Positions 1 to 5,438 of a stretch of 5,951 bases of DNA are shown in pieces. The stretch is taken from assembly GCA_947471245.1 (NCBI GenBank), contig CANIXM010000131.1, forward strand, positions 1-5,951, given 5' to 3'. Both the position numbers and the translations under genes were made by a program. The DNA is from Paludibacteraceae bacterium (GTDB lineage: Bacteria > Bacteroidota > Bacteroidia > Bacteroidales > Paludibacteraceae). Positions within the stretch are counted from its first letter, which is position 1, and every line of letters begins with the position of its first letter. The notes under the pieces are model-generated. The model worked only from the letters and a program-made list of their open reading frames with translations. It had not been told where the DNA came from and searched no databases.

Positions 1-1738
1 ACACCAACGACCCATTGGCAGCAGCATTGCTACTAGAAATGTATATTCTATCTGGGTTGCCATCCGTAGTAATGGTATTGTTGACAATGAGTGAAGTGGC
101 TACGGGAATGATGACCTTGTGAGTAGTGGCATTGATTAGGCTACCGATGGTTCTGTCAGCATCAAGCAGTAGATCATTAACTGCATTAGAACCATAGTTG
201 GCCACAGTGGCGAAAACCACATCTGCCCCCGAAATAGGCACAGCGCCTGTTGTCCAGTTGCCACCCTTCGCCCAGTCTGTATCGATGGTCCCAATCCAAA
301 AATTAGTTGGGGCATTGACAGTCATAGCGATAGCATTGGAAGTGGCTGGATTGTTGGTAGCGCAGGTTTCATTCGAAGTCACTACACAGGTTACTGACTC
401 TCCATTGGCAGGAGTATAATTGAAGGTGGAACTATTTGTTCCTGCATTGACACCATTCACTTTCCACTGATAGCTTGGCGAGGAACCTCCATTGGTAGGA
501 GTAGCGGTGTATAACACGCTAGCACCAGAGGTAACAGGGTTGGCTGATGCTACGATTGAAACACTAACGGGCATGCTTGGATTGACTGTCACATCCACAG
601 TTTTAGTGTCGCGTAGTACTACATTGAAAGATAAATCGTCCAACGAAAAATCATTGCCACTAGCAGCCGTATTTTGATTCACCAAAGACAGGGTAAGTGA
701 AGTACTTACACCTGAAGATGCATTATATTGAAATTTTTGCCAAATACAATTCGAATTAATTACAGTATATGGTGACCCGGCCAAAACCCCATTTACTGAT
801 AATTGAAGGATGGAAGGATTATCGACATGAACTGTCTGTACCCAATAGGAAAACACATAGTCTTGACCTGGCTGCACGGCTACCGTCTGCGACCAAACGG
901 CTACACCTGCCACTGTTGAACCATTAATAACCATCTGCTTACCAGCTCCTGTGGTGTGGTCTCCACAATTGGCAAAAGCAGAGTGCGGGGTTTGAGGACT
1001 GTTTTCCACAGCATATTTTCCTTCAGACATATTTGGAGGCTTGGGCCCAACAAATGGATTATAACTACTTGTAAATCCTGTATTTCCAGCTTCAAAATCG
1101 CCATTCGTAATTAAATTTGTGGAGCTAAGCGTTGTACCAGTTACTGTGTATGTCCCACTCATAGCAGGTGTTACTCCTGTGAGTGTAGGGTTCTGACTGG
1201 TGGAGGTATAACCACTGGGACCTGTCCACGAATAGTCGGTAACTCCAACTCCGGTACTGGTGAGCGACACATTGTTGGTCTGGCAAAACGTACCCCCACC
1301 ACCAGCGGTAATGATGGAAGGATTGACCAATCCATAGCAAATCACATTCACCGTGGTAGCACCTGTGGAAGTTGACACTATGTTTTCATTGTTGTATGTA
1401 TCAACAGAAAGCCCTGCAATGAGACGAACATATATTGTGGTAACATTGACAACGCCACCAACCTGAGTCAAGGTGATGGGGGTGGATTGAAAACTAGCAC
1501 CAGAAGTAGTTGAAATCTCATAATGAGTTGGGGGAGTGATCGTGATATTGGCAGACAAATCTGCACCACTCACCGTGAATGACTGTTGAGCGGATGGGCC
1601 ATTACCCACATTATAACTAAAGCCAGAAATACTGGGCACAGAAGCAGTAATGGTAGGCACAGCCGATGCTGACAATGAAAAAATTGTCAGTAATAATAAT
1701 AATTTGAGTTTCAATAAATTGTCTTTCTTGATTCTCAT
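1..1738 (-). CDS. Large secreted multi-domain surface/adhesin-like protein (C-terminus beyond window)
   Basis: The frame stays open for 579 codons from the ATG at 1736-1738 to the left edge, so the protein is partial. Residues 1-26 form a signal peptide: basic N-terminus (RIKK), a leucine-rich core, and an ASA cleavage site. Residues about 27-138 match a beta-sandwich cassette common in exported Bacteroidota proteins (FSYNVGNGPSAQQ near 40-52, YEISTTSG at 73-80, IYVRL at 102-106). Residues about 140-205 look like an Ig/PKD-like domain (WTGPSGY, then GTYTV). Residues about 208-375 look like a carbohydrate-binding-type jelly roll, opening with NGDFE (212-216) and closing with FSLDDLSF (364-371). 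A second Ig-like domain follows (YQWKVNG at 423-429; Cys451, Cys459). From 480 a beta-rich domain starts with FWIG and GGNW. Export and domain layout are read from sequence. Use of the type IX system is inferred, since its C-terminal sorting domain would lie outside the window. Ligand unknown. There is no clear ribosome binding site, which is usual in this phylum. Confidence 0.85.
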   Translation of the reverse strand, partial: MRIKKDNLLKLKLLLLLTIFSLSASAVPTITASVPSISGFSYNVGNGPSAQQSFTVSGADLSANITITPPTHYEISTTSGASFQSTPITLTQVGGVVNVTTIYVRLIAGLSVDTYNNENIVSTSTGATTVNVICYGLVNPSIITAGGGGTFCQTNNVSLTSTGVGVTDYSWTGPSGYTSTSQNPTLTGVTPAMSGTYTVTGTTLSSTNLITNGDFEAGNTGFTSSYNPFVGPKPPNMSEGKYAVENSPQTPHSAFANCGDHTTGAGKQMVINGSTVAGVAVWSQTVAVQPGQDYVFSYWVQTVHVDNPSILQLSVNGVLAGSPYTVINSNCIWQKFQYNASSGVSTSLTLSLVNQNTAASGNDFSLDDLSFNVVLRDTKTVDVTVNPSMPVSVSIVASANPVTSGASVLYTATPTNGGSSPSYQWKVNGVNAGTNSSTFNYTPANGESVTCVVTSNETCATNNPATSNAIAMTVNAPTNFWIGTIDTDWAKGGNWTTGAVPISGADVVFATVANYGSNAVNDLLLDADRTIGSLINATTHKVIIPVATSLIVNNTITTDGNPDRIYISSSNAAANGSLV

Positions 1739-1788
1739 AATCGAATTTAACAGGTGCAAATTAAACTGGGAAATGCAGGCTTAATCAA

Positions 1789-1817
1789 CAAAGATAAGCT
1801 AATAAATTGAACACAAA
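1789..1817 (-). promoter_or_regulatory. Candidate Bacteroidota-type promoter for the secreted protein gene
   Basis: On the minus strand TTTG (1817-1814) and TATCTTTG (1796-1789) are separated by 17 bases. They match the Bacteroidota -33 TTTG and -7 TAnnTTTG elements. The -7 element ends 50 bases before the ATG of the secreted protein gene, giving a 5' leader of roughly 45 bases. The spacer is at the short end of the usual range. Its position, in the 113-base gap after the dehydrogenase stop, suggests the secreted protein is transcribed independently. Confidence 0.5.
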
Positions 1818-1851
1818 TGATTTGCAATGTTAAATTTTCGAGACAAAACCA

Positions 1852-2772
1852 CTAATAACTTACTCCTGTTAGTGCCTCTGAAGCTTTCCAAAGTTCGAAT
1901 GATGTTTCCTTATGATGTGAGAGCTGATTAGACTGTACTTTAATGGGATAACCTTTCATTTCGTTAAACCCGTCGGGTCCATAATAATCAGCACCTTGCG
2001 CTTGAGGGTCAACGGCTGCTCTGATTTCTGGTAAAGCACCCATATCTGCTGGTTGTATAAATAGTTGCATAAGTGGTCGCAACAGTGATTGCACCCATTT
2101 CGGCGCTATGTGATCAAACAAGTGGGTGTCTGACACTCCAGGATGAGCTGCCACGGCAATGCAATCAATATTATTCACCTTCAAATAGCTGTCCAACTGA
2201 TATGTAAACAAGAGATTAGCCAGTTTAGAGCGAGCGTATGACTTGAAGGGTGAATATCCACCATTTTCATATTGTAGGTTTGAGAAATCCATCACACCTG
2301 CCTTATGTGCCATGCTACTTACATTCACGATTCTGGACTTGGGCGTGGCTTTGATAATGTCCATCAGTTGTGCGGTAAGTGCAAAATGCCCAAGGTGATT
2401 GGTGCCCAACTGCATCTCCAAACCATCCTTCGTCTTGCTATAAGGCACCATCATGATGCCAGCGTTATTGAGCAATACATGCAACTGGCTGTACTTTTGC
2501 TTGAATTCGACAGTGAAACTTTTCACCGACTTCAAATCAGTCAAATCCAGTTTCATCACATCAATTTTGGCATGGGGTATCAGTTGTAGCAACTGCAGCT
2601 TTGCCTGTTCTGCCTTTTGAGCATTTCGTGACGCCATGATTACCTGAGCGTTTTTGGAAGCAAATGCTTCTACTGCGTGAAAACCAAGACCACTATTTCC
2701 ACCGGTGACGATAATGGTTTTGCCAGTAAGATCTGGGACATTAGTTAATGTCCAATTGGAAGTTGAATTCAT
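1852..2772 (-). CDS. Classical short-chain dehydrogenase/reductase (SDR), substrate unknown
   Basis: This is a 306-residue cytoplasmic NAD(P)-dependent oxidoreductase of the classical SDR superfamily, in the branch resembling retinol dehydrogenase and WW-domain oxidoreductase. The Rossmann motif TGGNSGLG is at residues 23-30 and NNAG at 102-105. The catalytic serine region VSS is at 151-153, and YARSK at 179-183 supplies the catalytic Tyr179 and Lys183. Arg49 at the end of the second strand (MASR) favours NADP(H) over NAD(H); this is inferred from family rules. The frame is open 20 codons further upstream, but those codons run through an octamer tandem repeat. The Met at 2772 precedes a typical SDR N-terminus (DLTGKTIIVTGG), so I chose it. 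There is no Shine-Dalgarno sequence. It lies 130 bases downstream of the DoxX-like gene on the same strand, with no promoter consensus in the gap, so co-transcription is plausible. The substrate cannot be read from sequence. Confidence 0.9.
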   Translation of the reverse strand: MNSTSNWTLTNVPDLTGKTIIVTGGNSGLGFHAVEAFASKNAQVIMASRNAQKAEQAKLQLLQLIPHAKIDVMKLDLTDLKSVKSFTVEFKQKYSQLHVLLNNAGIMMVPYSKTKDGLEMQLGTNHLGHFALTAQLMDIIKATPKSRIVNVSSMAHKAGVMDFSNLQYENGGYSPFKSYARSKLANLLFTYQLDSYLKVNNIDCIAVAAHPGVSDTHLFDHIAPKWVQSLLRPLMQLFIQPADMGALPEIRAAVDPQAQGADYYGPDGFNEMKGYPIKVQSNQLSHHKETSFELWKASEALTGVSY

Positions 2773-2802
2773 GATACTTAAAGGATTAGTGAATAAATGA
2801 GT

Positions 2803-2842
2803 TGACGAGTAGACAAGTAGACAAGTAAACAAGTAAACAATT
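2803..2842. repeat. Octamer tandem repeat upstream of the SDR gene
   Basis: Five consecutive 8-base units are visible: TGACGAGT, AGACAAGT twice, AAACAAGT and AAACAATT. The two central units are identical and the others differ by one to three bases. The repeat sits 31 bases upstream of the chosen SDR start and creates a spurious N-terminal extension of that frame. Confidence 0.85.
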
Positions 2843-2873
2843 TGTATAACTAAAGACTCTTAATTCCTAATTT

Positions 2874-2901
2874 TTGACTCTTGACTTTTGTCTTTTGTCT
2901 T
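2874..2901. repeat. Heptamer tandem repeat after the DoxX-like gene
   Basis: Four consecutive 7-base units are visible: TTGACTC, TTGACTT, TTGTCTT, TTGTCTT. The array ends next to the stop codon of the DoxX-like gene. Read on the minus strand it is an AGNCAAR-type word, close to the octamer repeat 30 bases away. It has no hairpin potential and does not look like a terminator. Confidence 0.8.
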
Positions 2902-2902
2902 A

Positions 2903-3292
2903 TTAAACGTTTTTGTCGATTGTCACACTAGCATTGACTATCCGATGATGTGTAAAATATGACACGGCTAATATCATTAACACTACCAAAGGGAAAAAAG
3001 TCATGCCTCCAAATCCATCAACATGTGCATGACTGATGAATGCAAAGAAAAAATCAAAAGCAAAACCAGCATAAGCCCATTCCTTTATACGGATAGAAAG
3101 TGTGGGGATGATGAGTACGAGAGCTCCAAACACTTTGAAAATGGCTAACCACATTCCAAAGTAAGCAGGATATCCTAAATGACGAATACCATCTTTGGCC
3201 ATTTCGGTCTGGGATGTAAAGGCGGGCATCACCCCTTCAAATAAAAAAATTAACACTGTACTGACCCAAAACATGATTTTAATAGCTTTCAT
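2903..3292 (-). CDS. DoxX-like family small membrane protein
   Basis: This is a 129-residue integral membrane protein of the DoxX-like family, which is usually 110-140 residues, so it appears full length. Four hydrophobic helices are visible at about residues 5-24, 42-63, 72-88 and 98-113. Family-type signatures are the HLGYPAYF stretch (38-45), the KVFGALVL region in helix 2 (53-60), and KEWAYAGFAFD (70-80) leading into helix 3. SHAH follows helix 3 at 87-90. Members are often annotated as quinone- or redox-linked, but the biochemical role of this subgroup is not settled and I assign none. The start at 3292 gives a normal N-terminus (MKAIKIMFWVS), consistent with the first helix acting as a membrane anchor. 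The SDR gene lies downstream on the same strand, and DoxX-like and SDR genes plausibly act together in a redox or stress response. No TAnnTTTG promoter is visible upstream. A short palindrome lies 25-41 bases before the start. Confidence 0.85.
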   Translation of the reverse strand: MKAIKIMFWVSTVLIFLFEGVMPAFTSQTEMAKDGIRHLGYPAYFGMWLAIFKVFGALVLIIPTLSIRIKEWAYAGFAFDFFFAFISHAHVDGFGGMTFFPLVVLMILAVSYFTHHRIVNASVTIDKNV

Positions 3293-3316
3293 ACATACTA
3301 GATTTTGCGGTTTGAT

Positions 3317-3333
3317 AATGCATTATTTGCATT
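3317..3333. promoter_or_regulatory. Palindrome upstream of the DoxX-like gene, possible operator
   Basis: AATGCA and TGCATT form perfect 6-base arms around a 5-base spacer (TTATT). The site ends 25 bases before the start codon of the DoxX-like gene, a plausible place for a dimeric regulator. The surrounding DNA is AT-rich, so a chance palindrome is possible. No second copy is seen in the window. Confidence 0.25.
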
Positions 3334-3590
3334 TAAAACAGCCATTTGTATGGATTGTTTACACTCAGAAGTATATTCCATTAATTTTAACACATGAGTA
3401 TTTTCTATGCAGTTACAAGGATTTTGCTAAAGGTAAAACAAGACTGGTTATCAAACGACTAGAGCTTTTAATAAGTCAAGAATCAAGACGCCGACAGACT
3501 GGAAGTGTTTTATGCAGCAGTTGAAAAAAACATCATCAACAAAGAGAACCTTAGCACCATGAACGTGTAATTTTCAGTGACTTACTATTT

Positions 3591-3634
3591 CCACATTAGT
3601 GGTTGTAAGACGTTAAAGAAAAACGTTTAACCAC
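3591..3634. other. Stem-loop region with alternative pairings
   Basis: GTGGTT (3599-3604) can pair with AACCAC (3629-3634), and the inner ACGTT (3610-3614) can pair with AACGT (3622-3626). GTGG (3599-3602) can instead pair with CCAC at 3591-3594 across a 4-base loop. Two mutually exclusive hairpins therefore share one arm. It is far from any start codon and no U-tract follows, so neither attenuation nor termination is supported. Confidence 0.35.
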
Positions 3635-3702
3635 ATAAGTTCTGGGTAGCGTTGAAAACTCCAATTTAATATCAGATAACTATGCAAATTGTAGCGTTGG
3701 TT

Positions 3703-3814
3703 ATTTCCAGTAGGGAAATGATATTAATAGAAATATTGTGGACGTTGGCAGATTCAACTGGGAATGAATAAAGATAATTATTTTCTCTATTAAAATACAT
3801 TCCCTACGTGAAAT
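3703..3814. repeat. Imperfect 29-bp inverted repeat bounding a 112-bp segment
   Basis: The left arm 3703-3731 and the reverse complement of the right arm 3786-3814 agree at 23 of 29 positions without gaps. Agreement includes ATTTC, the block GTAGGGAA and the block TTAATAGA. The arms are separated by 54 bases with no coding content. This could be the remains of a small non-autonomous element or a large cruciform-type site. I see no clear target-site duplication. Confidence 0.5.
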
Positions 3815-3884
3815 TTGTCACTTATAAAGAGTTATATAGGAAACAATTAGGAATAACAAGAAAAAGGAAAAATACACAAAAGAC

Positions 3885-3902
3885 AAATACCTGTAGGTAT
3901 TT
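3885..3902. other. Perfect palindrome with 7-bp arms and TGTA loop
   Basis: AAATACC (3885-3891) and GGTATTT (3896-3902) are perfect complements around TGTA. It lies 143 bases upstream of the sulfur operon promoter. A short T-run follows on the plus strand, but no transcript is expected to end here, so an operator-like protein-binding site seems as likely as a hairpin. The role is not determinable. Confidence 0.4.
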
Positions 3903-4044
3903 TAAGATTTAAGACCCAATGACCAAGCTACAGTCATTATCAGCAATCCGAACTTTTGTGCCTTTTGTGGTTGAACATCTAATTTTCAGCAACTTGTCAT
4001 AAGCATACCATAAACTAGGTACTATAAATGCCACAGAATTGGTA

Positions 4045-4075
4045 TTGTATTCACTGGAAGAATGTGCTACCTTTG
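4045..4075 (+). promoter_or_regulatory. Strong Bacteroidota promoter for the sulfur-carrier operon
   Basis: TTG at 4045-4047 is followed after 20 bases by TACCTTTG at 4068-4075, then CAAAA. This fits the Bacteroidota housekeeping promoter (-33 TTG, -7 TAnnTTTG) at good spacing. Transcription would begin near 4080-4083, leaving a leader of about 40 bases before the ATG at 4123. That leader is too short for the known large sulfur- or thiamine-responsive riboswitches, and none is seen. Confidence 0.8.
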
Positions 4076-4122
4076 CAAAAGACAATGACAGACTTTTATC
4101 TAACAAATAATCAAACATCATC

Positions 4123-4338
4123 ATGAGCACAATCAAAGTTAATGGCAAGGATCAAACACTCACTTCTGAAATTTCTATTTCGGAATTACTAGTCCAAAAC
4201 AACGTAGCACAACCAGATATGGTAAGCATTCAAGTTAATGGAAAATTCATTAACAAGGAGGCTTATGCTTCTACTATTGTAAACCATGGCGACGAGGTAG
4301 ATTTTCTTTATTTCATGGGCGGAGGACAGGATAATTAA
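4123..4338 (+). CDS. ThiS/MoaD-family sulfur carrier protein with non-terminal Gly-Gly
   Basis: This 71-residue protein has the beta-grasp, ubiquitin-like layout of ThiS. The first strand is STIKVNGKD, a helix follows near ISISELLVQNN (18-27), then VSIQVNG (34-40), and finally HGDEVDFLYFMGGG (55-68). In the family the C-terminal glycine is adenylated and converted to a thiocarboxylate that donates sulfur. The FLYFMGGG ending recalls ThiS-like carriers in cysteine or methionine sulfur-assimilation clusters more than thiazole-making ThiS, and no thiamine gene is near. Three residues (Gln-Asp-Asn) follow the glycines, so a protease would have to expose Gly-Gly. Carriers needing such trimming are known (QbsE with QbsD; HcyS with HcyD). 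The last two codons and stop lie inside a 14-base tandem repeat. The start follows a strong promoter by about 47 bases. Family call is firm, pathway uncertain. Confidence 0.9.
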   Translation: MSTIKVNGKDQTLTSEISISELLVQNNVAQPDMVSIQVNGKFINKEAYASTIVNHGDEVDFLYFMGGGQDN

Positions 4339-4357
4339 TAATTGATAATTAATAATT
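4330..4357. repeat. Perfect 14-bp tandem repeat overlapping the carrier stop codon
   Basis: GATAATTAATAATT occurs twice in perfect tandem (4330-4343, 4344-4357). Each copy is two related heptamers, GATAATT and AATAATT. The first copy supplies the Asp and Asn codons and the TAA stop of the sulfur carrier gene. A partial third copy of 11 bases (GATAATTAATA, 4460-4470) lies just before the start of the next gene. Confidence 0.85.
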
Positions 4358-4474
4358 CGATTTAGGAGTAATAGGCAATATTCGGAGGTGCTACAAACAT
4401 TTCCATTGATAATAAACAGGTTGCATCTACTCATATTTTGGATGACAAGACAACAATTTGATAATTAATAGAGG

Positions 4475-5278
4475 ATGGATTTTACAGAAGAACAAATACA
4501 ACGATATAGTCGTCACATCTTACTGTCTGATGTAGGTGTAGAGGGTCAAGAAAAGATTAGCAACGGCAAAGTATTAATCATCGGAGCTGGTGGATTGGGT
4601 GCACCCATTGCGCTATACTTAGCAGCTGCAGGAGTAGGCACTATTGGCATCATAGATGGCGACGTGGTGGATTTAAGCAATCTTCAACGCCAAGTGATAC
4701 ACTTTACTCCTGACGTGGACAAGCCAAAAGTGATTTCGGCCAAGGAGAAGATTAACCTCATCAATCCAGACGTAAAAGTCATCACGTACCAACAACTTTT
4801 CACTGCCGAAAATGCCTTTGATATCATCAAAGACTATGATTTCATAGTAGATGGCACGGATAATTTTCCTGTAAAATTTCTAATCAATGATGCCTGCGTG
4901 TTGGCAAAAAAGCCATTCTCACATGGAGGCATTCTGCGCTTTGAAGGTCAGACATTGACATACGTTCCTGGAGCTACGTGCTACCGTTGTCTGTTCCACT
5001 CACCTCCACCACCGAATGCAGTGCCTACTTGTTCGCAAGCAGGAGTACTCGGAGCTATAGCGGGTATGCTGGGTACGATACAAGCAGCTGAAGTACTCAA
5101 ATACCTGACAGGCGTAGGCGATTTATTGACCAATAGATTATTGACTTTCAATGCCAAAACGATGGATTTCAGAACCATAAAATCCACACCTACGGAGACT
5201 TGTCCTGTGTGTGGAAACCATCCTACAGTAACGACACTGGTGGATTATGAACAAGCTACTTGTGAACTAAAAAGATAG
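4475..5278 (+). CDS. HesA/MoeB/ThiF-family E1-like adenylyltransferase
   Basis: This 267-residue cytoplasmic enzyme belongs to the E1-like superfamily, which uses ATP to adenylate the C-terminal glycine of a ThiS/MoaD-type carrier. The nucleotide-binding motif GAGGLG is at 37-42, and SNLQRQ is at 68-73. Residues Arg13, Arg72, Lys85 and Asp129 (in DGTDN, 126-130) match the ATP-site residues of E. coli MoeB offset by one. The structural zinc is held by Cys169/Cys172 (CYRC) and Cys243/Cys246 (CPVC). Cys186 in PTCSQAG matches the reactive loop cysteine of MoeB/ThiF. No rhodanese domain is fused, and length is normal for MoeB/HesA. It lies 136 bases after the carrier gene, on the same strand and with no promoter between, so the carrier is its likely partner. 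AGAGG directly abuts the ATG and is too close to be a useful ribosome binding site. MoeB, ThiF and HesA cannot be told apart by sequence alone here. Confidence 0.95.
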   Translation: MDFTEEQIQRYSRHILLSDVGVEGQEKISNGKVLIIGAGGLGAPIALYLAAAGVGTIGIIDGDVVDLSNLQRQVIHFTPDVDKPKVISAKEKINLINPDVKVITYQQLFTAENAFDIIKDYDFIVDGTDNFPVKFLINDACVLAKKPFSHGGILRFEGQTLTYVPGATCYRCLFHSPPPPNAVPTCSQAGVLGAIAGMLGTIQAAEVLKYLTGVGDLLTNRLLTFNAKTMDFRTIKSTPTETCPVCGNHPTVTTLVDYEQATCELKR

Positions 5279-5295
5279 GATTTTAATTTAGATTA

Positions 5296-5330
5296 TATAG
5301 AGCCAAGATTATAGAACCAAGAATCAAGAT
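5296..5330. repeat. Heptad-period tandem repeat between E1-like and DsrE2-like genes
   Basis: Five consecutive 7-base words can be read: TATAGAG, CCAAGAT, TATAGAA, CCAAGAA, TCAAGAT. The first four form a 14-base unit repeated twice with 12 of 14 matches. It starts 17 bases after the E1-like stop codon. It has no stem-loop and no terminator character. Confidence 0.7.
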
Positions 5331-5429
5331 ATTGATTACATGACACTTTGACAATACAACTATCATTCAAAAAAACAATTGCTGTTTGGATTGACCAATT
5401 ATCAAGAAAAATTAAGCATAAATAAAATA

Positions 5430-5435
5430 AAGGAA
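5430..5435 (+). promoter_or_regulatory. Shine-Dalgarno-like AAGGAA deciding the DsrE2-like start
   Basis: AAGGAA ends three bases before the ATG at 5439. It supports that start over the ATG at 5379, whose 20 extra codons run through low-complexity AT-rich DNA and lack family similarity. Confidence 0.5.
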
Positions 5436-5438
5436 CTC

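Larger units (their letters stand above)
3293..4122. other. 830-base gene-poor divergent intergenic region
   Basis: This region separates the minus-strand DoxX-like gene from the plus-strand sulfur operon. No open frame in it has a convincing protein. One stretch (about 3405-3570) reads like fragments of a regulator gene in two frames, but the evidence is weak. The rest holds a stem-loop (3591-3634), spaced GTAGCGTTG-like words (3605-3748), a 29-bp imperfect inverted repeat (3703-3814), a perfect palindrome (3885-3902) and the operon promoter (4045-4075). No tRNA, rRNA, CRISPR array or recognisable transposase fragment is seen. Confidence 0.7.

Noticed and set aside
901..1340. Two minus-strand open frames of 67 and 71 codons
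   Set aside because: They are out-of-frame shadows of the long secreted-protein frame, which I followed codon by codon without a break.
2305..2589. Plus-strand open frame of 94 codons
   Set aside because: It is fully antisense to the SDR catalytic core, whose motifs are intact.
2773..2832. Twenty-codon N-terminal extension of the SDR
   Set aside because: The codons come from an octamer tandem repeat and lack SDR similarity. The internal Met gives a normal N-terminus.
2843..2902. Rho-independent terminator after the DoxX-like gene
   Set aside because: The T-rich stretch is a heptamer repeat without a GC-rich stem.
3195..3524. Plus-strand open frame of 109 codons
   Set aside because: It starts inside the DoxX-like gene on the opposite strand, and its N-terminal third is antisense to that gene. 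Only the last part is mentioned as a possible remnant.
3599..3784. CRISPR-like array
   Set aside because: The spaced words are only 9-11 bases, vary between copies, and no cas gene is present.
4076..4122. Riboswitch in the leader of the sulfur operon
   Set aside because: Only about 40-47 bases separate the promoter from the ATG, and no known sulfur- or thiamine-responsive fold is visible.
3909..4148. Minus-strand open frame of 79 codons
   Set aside because: It lies opposite the strong plus-strand promoter and the start of the carrier gene, has no recognisable motif, and shows low-complexity composition typical of a chance frame.
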